Part shown: piece after piece, positions 1 to 9,002 of the stretch | Layout of the letters: each line of letters opens with the position of its first letter | Position numbering within the stretch: position 1 is the stretch's first letter | NCBI GenBank assembly: GCA_904830895.1 | Contig: LR882958.1 | Span: 2,226,001-2,290,000, forward strand | Direction: 5' to 3' | From: Planktothrix rubescens CCAP 1459/22 | Lineage (GTDB): Bacteria; Cyanobacteriota; Cyanobacteriia; Cyanobacteriales; Microcoleaceae | Length of the DNA: 64,000 nt | Notes under the pieces: generated by a model | What the model was told of the DNA's origin: nothing | Databases searched by the model: none | Seen by the model: only the letters and a program-made list of their open reading frames with translations | Position numbers and translations under genes: made by a program

Positions 1-106
1 TGAGAAAAAGAAAAGTATGCGCTCTTAGCCAGATTTCCTAATTTTTTGTACAATCTAATCAAACAAACTGTTACCGATATCGTTAATTGTCAAAACCTTA
101 ATAATC

Positions 107-982
107 ATGAGTAGTTCAACAACCTCTGTTAAAATTTTAACCCCGAATCAAACGGCTGATCAGCAACCAAATTTAGTCGGGGAATTTATCCAAGAAACAA
201 TGGCCTTAACCCGGAGATTGTTTATTCAATTAAAACGTCGTCCTTCCACCTTAATTGCGGGGATTATTCAACCCTTAATGTGGTTAATTTTATTTGGAGC
301 ATTATTTCAAAATGCCCCCAAAGGATTGTTTGGCGGAACTCTGAATTATGCTCAGTTTTTAGCTGCGGGAATTATTGTTTTCACAGCATTTGCCGGGGCC
401 TTAAATGCCGGATTACCAATTATGTTTGATCGAGAATTTGGCTTTCTAAATCGGTTATTGGTCGCTCCTTTAGTCTCTCGATTTTCGATTGTTTTAGCCT
501 CGGCAATTTATATAGTTACTCTGAGTTTAATTCAAACCTCTGTTATTATTACCGCCGGAGCATTTTTAGGGGCAGGATTACCCGGAATTACCGGATTAAG
601 TATCATTACCCTGATTGTGTTTCTATTAGTTTTGGGAGTAACAGGTTTAAGTCTAGGATTAGCTTTTGCCTTACCCGGTCATATTGAATTAATTGCGGTA
701 ATTTTTGTCACCAATTTACCGCTTTTATTTGCCAGTACCGCCCTCGCTCCTTTATCTTTTATGCCAAATTGGTTACAGGTGGTGGTTTGTCTGAATCCCC
801 TAAGTTATGCGATTGAACCCATTCGTTATTTATACCTCAATCAAGATTGGGCATTCAATAGTGTGGTCATGGAAGCCCCCTTTGCTACGATTACTTTTGG
901 CGGTGCGTTGTTAGTATTAATAGGGTTTGCAACCTTGGCTTTATTATCGATTCAGCCTTTATTAAAGCGTCGTTTTGCCTAA
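107..982 (+). CDS. ABC-2 type transporter permease
   Basis: This is the membrane subunit of an ABC exporter of the ABC-2 (DrrB/NodJ-like) class. The 291-residue protein has a short soluble N-terminus (about 40 residues), then about six hydrophobic segments, beginning near residue 48 (IAGIIQPLMWLILFGALF) and ending near residue 280. A conserved ABC-2 stretch lies near residues 100-115 (FDREFGFLNRLLVAPL). The start is the ATG at 107. The partner ATPase is not in the window and would be expected upstream. The substrate cannot be read from sequence. Family assignment is firm; the exported compound is unknown. Confidence 0.85.
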   Translation: MSSSTTSVKILTPNQTADQQPNLVGEFIQETMALTRRLFIQLKRRPSTLIAGIIQPLMWLILFGALFQNAPKGLFGGTLNYAQFLAAGIIVFTAFAGALNAGLPIMFDREFGFLNRLLVAPLVSRFSIVLASAIYIVTLSLIQTSVIITAGAFLGAGLPGITGLSIITLIVFLLVLGVTGLSLGLAFALPGHIELIAVIFVTNLPLLFASTALAPLSFMPNWLQVVVCLNPLSYAIEPIRYLYLNQDWAFNSVVMEAPFATITFGGALLVLIGFATLALLSIQPLLKRRFA

Positions 983-1018
983 ACAAACCCATCAACTTTA
1001 GAAAAACTTTATGCCTAT

Positions 1019-1056
1019 TAATCCCCCCAACTGTTCACCAATGTTAGGGGGGAATA
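1019..1056 (+). terminator. Stem-loop after the ABC permease gene
   Basis: An inverted repeat pairs ATTAATCCCCCCAAC with GTTAGGGGGGAATAT around a short loop, about 40 bases after the permease stop. The C6/G6 stem followed by A/T-rich sequence fits a factor-independent terminator, though the T-run is weak. Confidence 0.5.
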
Positions 1057-1140
1057 TTTATGTTGAATTTTCAGAAAATATAGCTATAATATGGGAATCT
1101 AAGTTTTTATAGTTATTTTTGAAATCGTGAGGTTGTGATC

Positions 1141-1506
1141 ATGCAATTTAAGCAATTAAAATCGGCTCTGGGCATCTTCTCTTGTACTTTTGTAGCTGCT
1201 GGGATGGGAGTTTTTGGGTTCAATTCAGTCAGTCTAGCTCAATCCACTTCCGCTACCCCTTTACAACAATTTCAACGTTCTGATAACCCAGACCCCCTGA
1301 GTGGTGAAAATAGTGGGAGAACAATGTTAGATATTATTCATAATTCTCGGTTAGGGAGATTTAATGTTGATTATGAAGCGGTAGGAAATAAACAACGTCA
1401 AAATATTCAAGATGCGGCGACTCAATTTCGGGAAAAACAACGCTTACTTCTCCAAGAACCTGAAGTTACTGAAACCTCAACTGACCCTGTAGAGGTTAAA
1501 CCTTAA
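1141..1506 (+). CDS. Small secreted protein of unknown function
   Basis: I do not recognise this gene. The ATG at 1141 follows a GAGG ribosome site by about 8 bases and is preferred over the GTG at 1135. The 121-residue product opens with a signal peptide: Lys-containing start, hydrophobic core LGIFSCTFVAAGMGVFGF, and a likely cleavage after SLA near residue 33. The mature part is polar, Gln-rich and probably helical, and includes NSRLGRFNVDYEAVGNKQRQ. Export to periplasm or thylakoid lumen is likely. It is monocistronic between two stem-loops. Confidence 0.6.
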   Translation: MQFKQLKSALGIFSCTFVAAGMGVFGFNSVSLAQSTSATPLQQFQRSDNPDPLSGENSGRTMLDIIHNSRLGRFNVDYEAVGNKQRQNIQDAATQFREKQRLLLQEPEVTETSTDPVEVKP

Positions 1507-1536
1507 GCTGTTAAGAATTTTCTGATAAAACAGGAC

Positions 1537-1572
1537 TTAAGCAAGCACGATATATATGGGATGCTTGCTTAA
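1537..1572. terminator. Perfect 11-bp stem between converging genes
   Basis: TTAAGCAAGCA and its exact reverse complement TGCTTGCTTAA flank a 14-base loop. It sits between a plus-strand gene ending at 1506 and a minus-strand gene ending at 1624, so it is placed to act as a bidirectional terminator. There is no strong T-run. Confidence 0.6.
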
Positions 1573-1623
1573 TTCCCATAAAGATTAGGTGAGTTAGGGA
1601 TTTGTACCCACCCAACGTAGAAA

Positions 1624-2211
1624 TTACCAGCCAAAAGCTGAATAAAACTGACTATCCTCTGGGGTAGATTCCGATACGGTTTCAGTATCAGGATTAACCC
1701 GAATTTCCGTACAAAAGGTGGAGGTATTGAACCCACCAAACCGTTTAACCGCACTGGTTCGCATCCGAATATCCGAACCCATAAACCAGAAACGCTCAAT
1801 CGCACTCATGGTTTCATATTCAGTAATTAAAATTAAAGCATCGTTCTCATCCATCTCAAATTGACCCGCAACGGGCATAATTTCCGCATAACCCCGTTCT
1901 CGCAACATTTGACCTTTACGGGGATTTTCTGGGTCAGGAACAATAGCAAATACCGTTTCTCCCTTGTGGTTTTCATCGTCCTTATCCCAGGCCATTTCCC
2001 CCGCCCAAGTAACATACGCTCCCCCGGCGGATAAACTGGGGTCAACATTGTGCATCTGACAAATTTCGATCACTCTAGGGTCGTCTGCATCTAGGCTGGT
2101 GACTTGAATATCTGAAAAGCCTTTCTCAGCTTGTCTGAAGGCTAAATGGTGGGTTGTCCGTTGCGATCGCCAGGTTCCAGCACTTTTCCGAAAAAATTCT
2201 ATTGCATCCAT
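1624..2211 (-). CDS. CpcS/CpeS-type phycobiliprotein lyase
   Basis: The product is a bilin lyase that attaches phycocyanobilin to cysteines of phycobiliproteins for phycobilisome assembly. The 195-residue protein begins MDAIEFFRKSAGTWRSQRTT, the hallmark start of the CpcS/CpeS lipocalin-like family, and its length suits that family. The ATG at 2211 is chosen over an in-frame start at 2235 because family members begin at MDAIEFF. Characteristic segments include the GEMAWD region and FWFMGSDIRMRTS. It is divergent from nblA, which acts in phycobilisome breakdown. The exact subtype (CpcS, CpcU or CpeS) is not decided. Confidence 0.85.
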   Translation of the reverse strand: MDAIEFFRKSAGTWRSQRTTHHLAFRQAEKGFSDIQVTSLDADDPRVIEICQMHNVDPSLSAGGAYVTWAGEMAWDKDDENHKGETVFAIVPDPENPRKGQMLRERGYAEIMPVAGQFEMDENDALILITEYETMSAIERFWFMGSDIRMRTSAVKRFGGFNTSTFCTEIRVNPDTETVSESTPEDSQFYSAFGW

Positions 2212-2434
2212 CACAGTTAAAATCCCTTTAATCACTGATCTTTCTTGGTTTCACCCTTTATGATAAAGCGATTCTGAGTCCATTTTAAATTTCTGTAACA
2301 GAGATTAGTTTCAAATTGTGCATTATGGACAGATTGTCAAGAACTTATTACGATAGTTTACATTCAGTGTGATATAGATCAACTTAGTCAGTCCCAATCT
2401 TCGTGATTTGTACAACTCAGTTAGAGGAGTGAAC

Positions 2435-2602
2435 ATGAAAACGCCTGCAAACCTCAGTCTTGAACAACAATTCAAGTTACAAATTCTACGCGAACAAGTC
2501 AAAAACTTAAATTTAGAACAAGCCCAAGACTACCTACTCGAAGTATTACGCCAGAGTATGGTTAAAGATAATCTCCTGCGTCAATGGATAAAAAACCCAT
2601 AA
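2435..2602 (+). CDS. nblA: NblA, phycobilisome degradation adaptor
   Basis: NblA is the small adaptor that binds phycobiliproteins and directs them to Clp proteolysis during nutrient starvation. The 55-residue product has the family core: LSLEQQFKLQILREQVKNL, then LEQAQDYLLEVLRQSMVKDN, two helices that form the NblA hairpin. The ATG at 2435 follows an AGAGGAG ribosome site; the longer reading frame from 2408 is not needed. Its place beside the pst operon suits a nutrient-stress role, but they are on opposite strands and not co-transcribed. Confidence 0.92.
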   Translation: MKTPANLSLEQQFKLQILREQVKNLNLEQAQDYLLEVLRQSMVKDNLLRQWIKNP

Positions 2603-2607
2603 TCAAC

Positions 2608-2634
2608 GTAGAGACGTGCCACGGCGCGTCTCTA
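2608..2634. repeat. Dispersed palindrome, copy 1
   Basis: A near-perfect palindrome (GTAGAGACGTGCC / GGCGCGTCTCTA) lies six bases after the nblA stop. Related copies are at 11823-11850 and 51514-51541. It probably also acts as the nblA transcription end. Confidence 0.75.
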
Positions 2635-2646
2635 TTCGTAATCTGA

Positions 2647-3465
2647 TTAACCAAAGCGACCACTCACATATTGTTGAGTGGATTCTTCTTTGGGGTTTTG
2701 GAAAATACTTTGGGTGTCATCATACTCCACCAAATAGCCAAAACGTTTGCCCCCTTCAATCGCTTTAGCATTAAAAAATGCTGTCATATCGGCAACCCTT
2801 GTGGCTTGCTGCATATTGTGGGTGACAATAATAATGGTGTACTTTTGTTTGAGTTCGTGGAGTAATTCCTCTACCGATAAAGTCGAAATCGGGTCAAGGG
2901 AAGCACAAGGTTCATCCATTAATACTACATCAGGATTAATCGCGATCGCCCTAGCAATACAAAGCCGTTGTTGTTGACCTCCAGATAGGGCAAAACCACT
3001 TTGACCCAGTTTATCTTTAACCTCATCCCATAACACCGCTTGACGCAGGGATTTTTCGACAATTTCATCTAATTCGGCTTTATTTTTGGCTAATTTATTC
3101 ACCCGGACTCCGTAGGCAATATTATCATAAATTGACTTAGGAAAAGGGTTAGGTTTTTGGAATACCATCCCAATGCGGCGACGAACTTCTACGGGATCAA
3201 CATTAGGTGCATACAGATTTTGATTATGATAGAAAATATTACCTTTCAGTTTGAATCCTTGAACTAAATCATTGAGACGATTAAAACAGCGCAGAATTGT
3301 ACTTTTCCCGCAACCTGACGGCCCAATAAAAGCCGTAACTCTGTTTTTAGGAATTTCTAAACAAACACCTCTAACGGCCTTAAAATCCCCGTAATATATA
3401 TCAATATTTTCGGTTTGGATTACCGTTTCCATTTCGGTAGAATGATAGTCATGGGCATCAGACAT
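2647..3465 (-). CDS. pstB: Phosphate ABC transporter ATPase PstB
   Basis: PstB is the ATPase of the high-affinity phosphate importer PstSCAB. The 272-residue protein has Walker [10 protein letters not shown] near residue 50, the PstB-typical Q-loop region [19 protein letters not shown], signature LSGGQQQRL near residue 162 and Walker B VVLMDEP followed by CASLDP. The N-terminal extension of about 18 residues is not essential to the fold. It is the last gene of pstS-C-A-B on the minus strand, 160 bases after pstA, and is expected to respond to the Pho box at 6992-7021. Confidence 0.96.
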   Translation of the reverse strand: MSDAHDYHSTEMETVIQTENIDIYYGDFKAVRGVCLEIPKNRVTAFIGPSGCGKSTILRCFNRLNDLVQGFKLKGNIFYHNQNLYAPNVDPVEVRRRIGMVFQKPNPFPKSIYDNIAYGVRVNKLAKNKAELDEIVEKSLRQAVLWDEVKDKLGQSGFALSGGQQQRLCIARAIAINPDVVLMDEPCASLDPISTLSVEELLHELKQKYTIIIVTHNMQQATRVADMTAFFNAKAIEGGKRFGYLVEYDDTQSIFQNPKEESTQQYVSGRFG

Positions 3466-3625
3466 AAAAATTAACTCCTGAAGGTATACAATATCAAAAA
3501 AATCAACATCAAAATAGAGTATTTTATTTAATTAATACTAAATTATGATGACCGCTAGATAGAGATTCAAGTTATAAAGAACTAACTCACCCAAAAACAA
3601 AAATTCACCGGGGGAAAGTTCAGAC

Positions 3626-4525
3626 TTAAAACTGTTTTTGCCGAGTTGCAAAACGAGCAATTATGCTAGTTAATAAAACTAAAACCACAATTACCAAGGA
3701 CGCAGCCCAGGCAAACTCCTGTAAAACTTGATCAAATCCTCTAGCAAATTCAAAAACCAAATAGGCTAGGGATGGGAGAGTTTGAGAAAATATTCCTCCC
3801 GGCCAGTTATTAGTATAAACAACTGTAAATAATAAGGGTGCAGTTTCTCCAGCGGCTCTGGCGACGGCTAAGGTAACTCCGGTTAAAATCGCAGGTAAGC
3901 AGGCAGGAAGCACTACTTGTAAAACCGTTTGATAATTAGAAGCACCTACCCCCACCGAAGCCCAGCGAATTTCCTGGGGAACAATTTGTAAGGCTTCATC
4001 GGTGGTGCGAATAATCGTGGGTAACATCAAAACCGAGAGGGCAATTGCCCCCGCCAGGACTGAAAACGACCCCATTTTCAACACAATTAAACTGTAAGCA
4101 AATACCCCCGCAATAATAGAAGGAACACCACTTAAAACATTAGTAGTAAATCGAATCCACCGTACAACTTGACCATTTCCCCCAAATTCAGAGAGGAAAA
4201 TAGCTGCTAAAATCCCAAAGGGAACTGCAATTAAAGTGGCAATAGAAACTACTTGAATTGTTCCTAGAATCGCGCTGGCAATGCCTCCAGTGGTTTGTCC
4301 CGCCACAGGGGGCAGTTTGGTAAATAAATCTAAATTTAAACGGGCAGACCCCTTGATAAAAATATAAGACAAAACCGCCACAAGCGGGATCAAGGTAATC
4401 ACAATACAAGCCGAGGCAATTCCCGTCATTAAAAATTCAAAAATATCCCGGGAACTTCTGGGATTACGAATTAAACTAAAGTTATTGCCTTCAGAATAAT
4501 TCGGATCTTTTGTTAGATTTGACAT
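3626..4525 (-). CDS. pstA: Phosphate ABC transporter permease PstA
   Basis: This is one of the two membrane subunits of the phosphate importer. The 299-residue protein carries six predicted membrane helices and the BPD-type EAA loop, seen as DEALQIVPQEIRWASVGVGA near residues 185-204. It has typical PstA segments such as NVLSGVPSIIAGVFAY. It lies about 70 bases downstream of pstC and forms the channel with PstC. Confidence 0.95.
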   Translation of the reverse strand: MSNLTKDPNYSEGNNFSLIRNPRSSRDIFEFLMTGIASACIVITLIPLVAVLSYIFIKGSARLNLDLFTKLPPVAGQTTGGIASAILGTIQVVSIATLIAVPFGILAAIFLSEFGGNGQVVRWIRFTTNVLSGVPSIIAGVFAYSLIVLKMGSFSVLAGAIALSVLMLPTIIRTTDEALQIVPQEIRWASVGVGASNYQTVLQVVLPACLPAILTGVTLAVARAAGETAPLLFTVVYTNNWPGGIFSQTLPSLAYLVFEFARGFDQVLQEFAWAASLVIVVLVLLTSIIARFATRQKQF

Positions 4526-4594
4526 ACAGAAAAAATACTAAATTTTTCAAGCTGATCAGATTCTTCTAACAGGATTAATTACTCCTGATGCAGA

Positions 4595-5551
4595 TTATTG
4601 ATATTTAGCTTTAACTTGATTAACAATCCACTCCGCCGCAATATTCACCAACAGGGTGAGGGCAAATAAAACTAAGCCCGCATACATCAAAGCCGAAACC
4701 TGTAAACCCGAAGCTTCAGGGAATTGATTAGCCATCAAAGAAGCAATAGTATTCGCCGGTGCAAATATGGAAGGTCTGAGATTATTAGAGTTACCAATAA
4801 TCATTGTAGCTGCCATAGTTTCTCCCATAGCCCGCCCCAGTCCTAACATAATTCCGCCCACAATTCCAGAAAAAGCGGCCGGAATTAAAACTCTAAAAAT
4901 CGTCACCCACCGAGTCGCCCCTAAACCTAAAGAAGCTTGACGTAAATCAGGAGGTAAACTGGCTAAGGAATCCCTAGAAATTGCCGTAATAATTGGCAGA
5001 GTCATAATCGCTAAAATCACCCCGGCAGGAAATAATCCCGGCCCACCAGGAGGGGTACTAAATAAAGGAATCCAGCCGAAATTTTTATACATGAACATCC
5101 CAAACGGTCTTAAAAAAGGAATTAAGACAAAAATTCCCCAAAGACCATAAACTACACTGGGAATGGCGGCTAACAATTCGACCAGAAAGGTTAAGGCGGT
5201 GCGAATCGAGGGAGGAATAAAATCTTCACTGAGGAAAATTGCGGTTCCCACACCTAAAGGTACTGCAAATAATAGGGCAATTAATGAACTCATCAACGTC
5301 CCAGCAATCATGGGAAACACGCCATATTGATTAGCAACCGGGTTCCAATCACTACCGAATAAAAACCCCAATCCAAACTGTTGAATGGCGGGAATTGCTT
5401 GTTGAGCGATGGGAAAACCCAGTAATAATAAGACGACAACAATCCCCCAGGCAAAAATTTGGGTTAACCAAACAAAACCTTGATCAAGTTTTTTTTCGAT
5501 CGGGGAACGAGATTGCGGAATTGCTGTTACATTCTGATTGGGTACAACCAT
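4595..5551 (-). CDS. pstC: Phosphate ABC transporter permease PstC
   Basis: PstC is the partner permease of PstA. The 318-residue protein has an N-terminal cytoplasmic stretch of about 25 residues and six hydrophobic segments. Family motifs are FLFGSDWNPVANQYG near residue 63, LLAAIPSVVYGLWG, and the EAA loop SLPPDLRQASLGLGATRW. It follows pstS after a 219-base gap that contains a long hairpin. Confidence 0.95.
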   Translation of the reverse strand: MVVPNQNVTAIPQSRSPIEKKLDQGFVWLTQIFAWGIVVVLLLLGFPIAQQAIPAIQQFGLGFLFGSDWNPVANQYGVFPMIAGTLMSSLIALLFAVPLGVGTAIFLSEDFIPPSIRTALTFLVELLAAIPSVVYGLWGIFVLIPFLRPFGMFMYKNFGWIPLFSTPPGGPGLFPAGVILAIMTLPIITAISRDSLASLPPDLRQASLGLGATRWVTIFRVLIPAAFSGIVGGIMLGLGRAMGETMAATMIIGNSNNLRPSIFAPANTIASLMANQFPEASGLQVSALMYAGLVLFALTLLVNIAAEWIVNQVKAKYQ

Positions 5552-5632
5552 ACATTGAAAATTATACAGGATTAATGGAAATAAATAACCTTGATTATCA
5601 TTTTTGAAAAGATAACAACCCCAAACTCAATA

Positions 5633-5696
5633 GGGCAAGGAGGCAATTTCAAGTTTAACCTCAACAGGTTTAAATACTTCAAATGCCATCCTGCCC
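5633..5696 (-). promoter_or_regulatory. Long hairpin between pstS and pstC
   Basis: The sequence beginning GGGCAAGGAGGCA pairs with the stretch ending TGCCATCCTGCCC through about 28 positions with a few mismatches and a small CAAC loop. It lies after the pstS stop and before pstC. Such a structure could stabilise or partly terminate the pstS message so that the binding protein outnumbers the permease. That role is inference. Confidence 0.5.
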
Positions 5697-5770
5697 GTCT
5701 GTTTACAACTTACAAATGTCAAGTTGAGTATTAACTAAGCCTGGTTCATCCTGTGCAGGAATTTACCCGA

Positions 5771-6937
5771 TTACTCAACTTTAATTGTAAAGTCTGGGCT
5801 GATTTGATCCGCTTTTGCTGCTACTTTTTTGACTACCGCAGCAGGTAGGGGAATATAACCCAGTTGGGGACTGACTTTTTGACCTTCAGTGAGTCCATAT
5901 TGAATCATGGCTTCAACGGATTTAGCTGTTTCTGGTTTATCGTACTTTTGATAAGCCATAATCCAAGAGTAGGTGACAATCGGATAGGATTCGGCTCCTT
6001 CAGGATTAGTAATAAAAGCGCGTAAATTTTCGGGTAATTCTACGGATTCAAGGGTTTTGGCGGCGGATTCATCGGTAGCTTTGACAAAACTGCCCGCTTT
6101 ATTTTGCAAAGAGGCCGTTTTTAAGTTAGCACCTTTGGCAAAACCATATTCAACATAACCAATCGCACCAGGAGTTTGAGTGATTTGGGCCGTCACCCCT
6201 TCATTGCCCTTACCACCAATTCCTACGGGCCACTGAACGGTTTTACCCTCGCCAACACTATTTTTCCAGTCTTCACTCATTGCACTTAAATTTTTAGTGA
6301 AAACTCCGGTGGTTCCGCTACCATCGGAACGATAAATCACTTGAATCGGTAAGTCAGGGAAGGTGACACCCGGATTATCTGTGGCTAGGGCTGGATCATT
6401 CCAATTAGTAATTTTACCTAAAAAGATATCAATTAGGTTTTGTTGGGATAATTTGACTTCTGCTACATCGGGGACATTATAAGCTAAAACAATACTTCCG
6501 GCGGTCATGGGTAATAATAAAACGCCGTTGGGGACTTTAGCAATTTCTTCATCGGTCATAGCGACATCACTGGCGCCAAATTGAACTAACCCTTGTACAA
6601 AACGTTCTACCCCAGCACCACTACCCACGGATTGATAATCAATTTGTAGATTTTTGGTGCCGCTACTAATATCACTAGCCCAGCGTTGATATAAAGGAGC
6701 CGGGAATGAAGCCCCCGCACCGATTAATGCCACAGGTTGTTCTAACGCAACGAGTTGGGCTGGACTGGGGGCGGGGGTATTATTAGCCGCTCCTTCTGTC
6801 CCTGGTGTTGCATTTGGAGCCGTGCTAGTTGTAGTATTACTGCCACCGCAGGCGGCTAAACTCAAACTCAAGGCTAAGACGGAAAATCTAGCTACAAATC
6901 GACTGGAAGAACGAATAGAATTCAAAGAAAACGGCAT
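5771..6937 (-). CDS. pstS: Phosphate-binding lipoprotein PstS
   Basis: PstS captures phosphate outside the membrane for PstCAB. The 388-residue product has a lipoprotein signal with lipobox LAAC near residue 30, a low-complexity Thr/Ala/Pro linker, then the binding fold starting LIGAGASFPAPLYQRWASD. Phosphate-binding signatures are visible: GASFPAPLY, GSGAGVERF and RSDGSGTTGVFTKNL. It is the first gene of the operon and has the Pho box about 55 bases upstream. Confidence 0.96.
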   Translation of the reverse strand: MPFSLNSIRSSSRFVARFSVLALSLSLAACGGSNTTTSTAPNATPGTEGAANNTPAPSPAQLVALEQPVALIGAGASFPAPLYQRWASDISSGTKNLQIDYQSVGSGAGVERFVQGLVQFGASDVAMTDEEIAKVPNGVLLLPMTAGSIVLAYNVPDVAEVKLSQQNLIDIFLGKITNWNDPALATDNPGVTFPDLPIQVIYRSDGSGTTGVFTKNLSAMSEDWKNSVGEGKTVQWPVGIGGKGNEGVTAQITQTPGAIGYVEYGFAKGANLKTASLQNKAGSFVKATDESAAKTLESVELPENLRAFITNPEGAESYPIVTYSWIMAYQKYDKPETAKSVEAMIQYGLTEGQKVSPQLGYIPLPAAVVKKVAAKADQISPDFTIKVE

Positions 6938-6991
6938 AACTAAAAAAATCAGTATTTTGTTAGGGTCAATACGGTAAAGAATATCGTCTCC

Positions 6992-7021
6992 ATAACAAGT
7001 TAGGGTTAAGGGAGGGTTAAG
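6992..7021 (-). promoter_or_regulatory. Pho box for the pst operon
   Basis: Read on the minus strand, CTTAACCC, CTTAACCC and CTTGTTAT stand in a row separated by 3-base spacers (TCC, TAA). This matches the known cyanobacterial Pho box of three 8-base repeats with 3-base gaps, bound by the phosphate response regulator (PhoB/SphR). It ends about 55 bases before the pstS start. Confidence 0.8.
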
Positions 7022-7083
7022 GATTGCCCCGATGCCATTGATGGTAAAATAACCCAGGAATAGGGGAAGCAGGGGGAGTAGGG

Positions 7084-7136
7084 GAAATCAAATATTACCC
7101 ATTACCGATTACCCATTACCCATTCGTAATTCGTAA
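7084..7136. repeat. Short tandem heptamer repeat (STRR)
   Basis: Degenerate copies of a 7-base unit (ATTACCC / CATTACC) run upstream of bioB. Similar blocks are at 8950-8996, 29545-29620 and 49418-49461. Such STRRs are known in filamentous cyanobacteria. Confidence 0.7.
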
Positions 7137-7199
7137 TTCATAACTCCCCGCTATAACTCTTAACCGTCAACAATCATTTTAATAACTGGCAATTCTGGC

Positions 7200-8318
7200 A
7201 TGATCAATGTAGTTCCAGCACGACCCGCTCTTAATAGTTTGTCTTCGTTGAGTGATTCCCCATTGGAAGTTCCTCAAAATTGGGAAACCCTAGAAGACCT
7301 ACAAATCTGGCTAAATAAATTAGTTGAAAGAATTATATCTGGCGATCGCATTAGTCGAGAAGTTGCCTTAGTTCTAACCCAGATTGAAGATCAAGAACAA
7401 ATTTTATTACTCTGTCAAGCTGCCGATCAAGTTCGTCAATCTTGCTGTGGTAATACCGTTGATCTCTGTAGTATTATTAATATTAAATCGGGGAATTGTT
7501 CAGAAAACTGCGGTTTTTGTTCTCAATCTGTTCATCATCCGGGGGAAGCCTCTCCGGTGTATGGATTAAAGTCTAGTGATGAAATTTTAGACCATGCCGC
7601 ATCCGCAGAAGCCGCTGGAGCCGCCAGGTTTTGTTTAGTTTCTCAAGGACGAGGGATTAAATATAATAGTCCGAAATCCTCCGAATTTGAACAGATTTTA
7701 GCCACGGTTAAACGAATTATTCAAGAAACAAACGTTAAACCCTGTTGTGCTTTAGGGGAATTAACCTTAGAACAGGCTCAGGCTTTAGCTGAGGCGGGAG
7801 TTACTCGCTATAACCATAATTTAGAAGCCTCAAAAGCCTTTTATCCGCAAGTCGTAACTACCCATACCTGGGAAGATCGGGTACAAACCGTTAAAAACCT
7901 GAAAGCGGCGGGAATTCAAGCCTGTACCGGGGGGATTATTGGCATGGGAGAAACTTGGGAAGATCGGATAGATTTGGCCTTCTCGTTACAGGAATTAGAG
8001 GTGGAGTCTGTGCCAATTAATTTATTAAACCCACGCTCGGGAACTCCTCTATCCGAACAATCTAAACTAGATCCCTATGAAGCCTTAAAAGCGATCGCAA
8101 TTTTTCGTTTAATTCTTCCAACTCAAATTCTCCGCTATGCTGGAGGACGGGAAGCGATCATGGGAGAATTGCAAGGAAAGGGGTTAAGATCGGGAATTAA
8201 TGCCATGTTAATTGGTAATTATTTAACCACTTTAGGTCAAGCTCCCGAACAGGATCAGGCGATGTTAAAATCCTTGGGACTTGAAGGGGGTGAAGCTACT
8301 ATTCCTAATTTTTCCTAA
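7200..8318 (+). CDS. bioB: Biotin synthase
   Basis: BioB is the radical-SAM enzyme that inserts sulfur into dethiobiotin, the last step of biotin synthesis. The 372-residue protein carries the radical SAM cluster motif CSENCGFC near residue 100, and the family segments SGNCSENCGFCSQS, YNHNLEAS, CTGGIIGMGE and NLLNPRSGTPL. An N-terminal extension of about 35 residues precedes the conserved part. It lies 19 bases before bioY on the same strand, so synthesis and uptake of biotin appear linked. Confidence 0.96.
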   Translation: MINVVPARPALNSLSSLSDSPLEVPQNWETLEDLQIWLNKLVERIISGDRISREVALVLTQIEDQEQILLLCQAADQVRQSCCGNTVDLCSIINIKSGNCSENCGFCSQSVHHPGEASPVYGLKSSDEILDHAASAEAAGAARFCLVSQGRGIKYNSPKSSEFEQILATVKRIIQETNVKPCCALGELTLEQAQALAEAGVTRYNHNLEASKAFYPQVVTTHTWEDRVQTVKNLKAAGIQACTGGIIGMGETWEDRIDLAFSLQELEVESVPINLLNPRSGTPLSEQSKLDPYEALKAIAIFRLILPTQILRYAGGREAIMGELQGKGLRSGINAMLIGNYLTTLGQAPEQDQAMLKSLGLEGGEATIPNFS

Positions 8319-8337
8319 TGGTTAATATTTCCCTATT

Positions 8338-8922
8338 GTGACAACGACCTCTGATTTTTTCTGGGCAATTATTGGTGTTTTATTAACGATTGGTGGTACT
8401 TTTTTAGAAGCCTTTGTCACCAGTCCCTCTTGGCTTTGGCAACAAGAAAATGTTGCAGTTCACTCTTTGGGTGTTACCTATCAAATTGGGGCAGTTTTGT
8501 TAGTGGGTTGTTTAGGAGGGAAAAATGCCGCCGCCATGTCCCAAATTGCTTATCTGGCTTTGGGATTAACTCTATTACCCATTTTTTCAGAAGGCGGAGG
8601 AATAGATTATTTAAAACAGCCTACCTTTGGATACTTATTAGGGTTTATTCCTGGGGGATGGGTCTGTGGTTTTTTAGCGTTTAAAGCGTTACCTAAATTA
8701 GAATTATTAGCCTTTAGTTGTTTATGTGGATTACTTACCGTTCACAGTGTAGGGTTAATTTATTTAAGTTTAAGTCATGTTTTTAATGGCGTTGCTACCC
8801 AAGGAATTATTCTTGGAGATGCGGTGGAAAAATATTCTATCCAACCTTTCCCCGGACAATTAGCGGTCAGTTGTGCGGTAGCTGTTTTATCTTATCTTTT
8901 AAGAGGATTACTATTTTATTGA
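8338..8922 (+). CDS. bioY: BioY biotin transporter substrate-binding subunit
   Basis: BioY is the membrane S-component of the energy-coupling-factor biotin importer. The 194-residue protein has about six hydrophobic segments and a segment typical of BioY, YLLGFIPGGWVCGFLAF near residue 100. The start is a GTG at 8338. It directly follows bioB, which supports the biotin assignment. No ECF ATPase or T-subunit is nearby, so it would use shared ones or act alone. Confidence 0.85.
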   Translation: MTTTSDFFWAIIGVLLTIGGTFLEAFVTSPSWLWQQENVAVHSLGVTYQIGAVLLVGCLGGKNAAAMSQIAYLALGLTLLPIFSEGGGIDYLKQPTFGYLLGFIPGGWVCGFLAFKALPKLELLAFSCLCGLLTVHSVGLIYLSLSHVFNGVATQGIILGDAVEKYSIQPFPGQLAVSCAVAVLSYLLRGLLFY

Positions 8923-8949
8923 AGTAGTTTGTTGACCGTTGATTGATAT

Positions 8950-8996
8950 TACCCAAAACCCATTACCCATTACCCATTACCCTATTCCCTATTCCC
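8950..8996. repeat. Short tandem heptamer repeat (STRR)
   Basis: Tandem CATTACC/TATTCCC heptamers fill the gap between bioY and lspA. They are the same type as the block upstream of bioB. Confidence 0.7.
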
Positions 8997-9002
8997 TAAT
9001 TT

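Noticed and set aside
1-106. End of an upstream gene
   Set aside because: No reading frame long enough to support; the window may begin just after a stop codon.
2235-2434. NtcA site (GTAN8TAC) before nblA
   Set aside because: No acceptable match with proper spacing was found in this gap.
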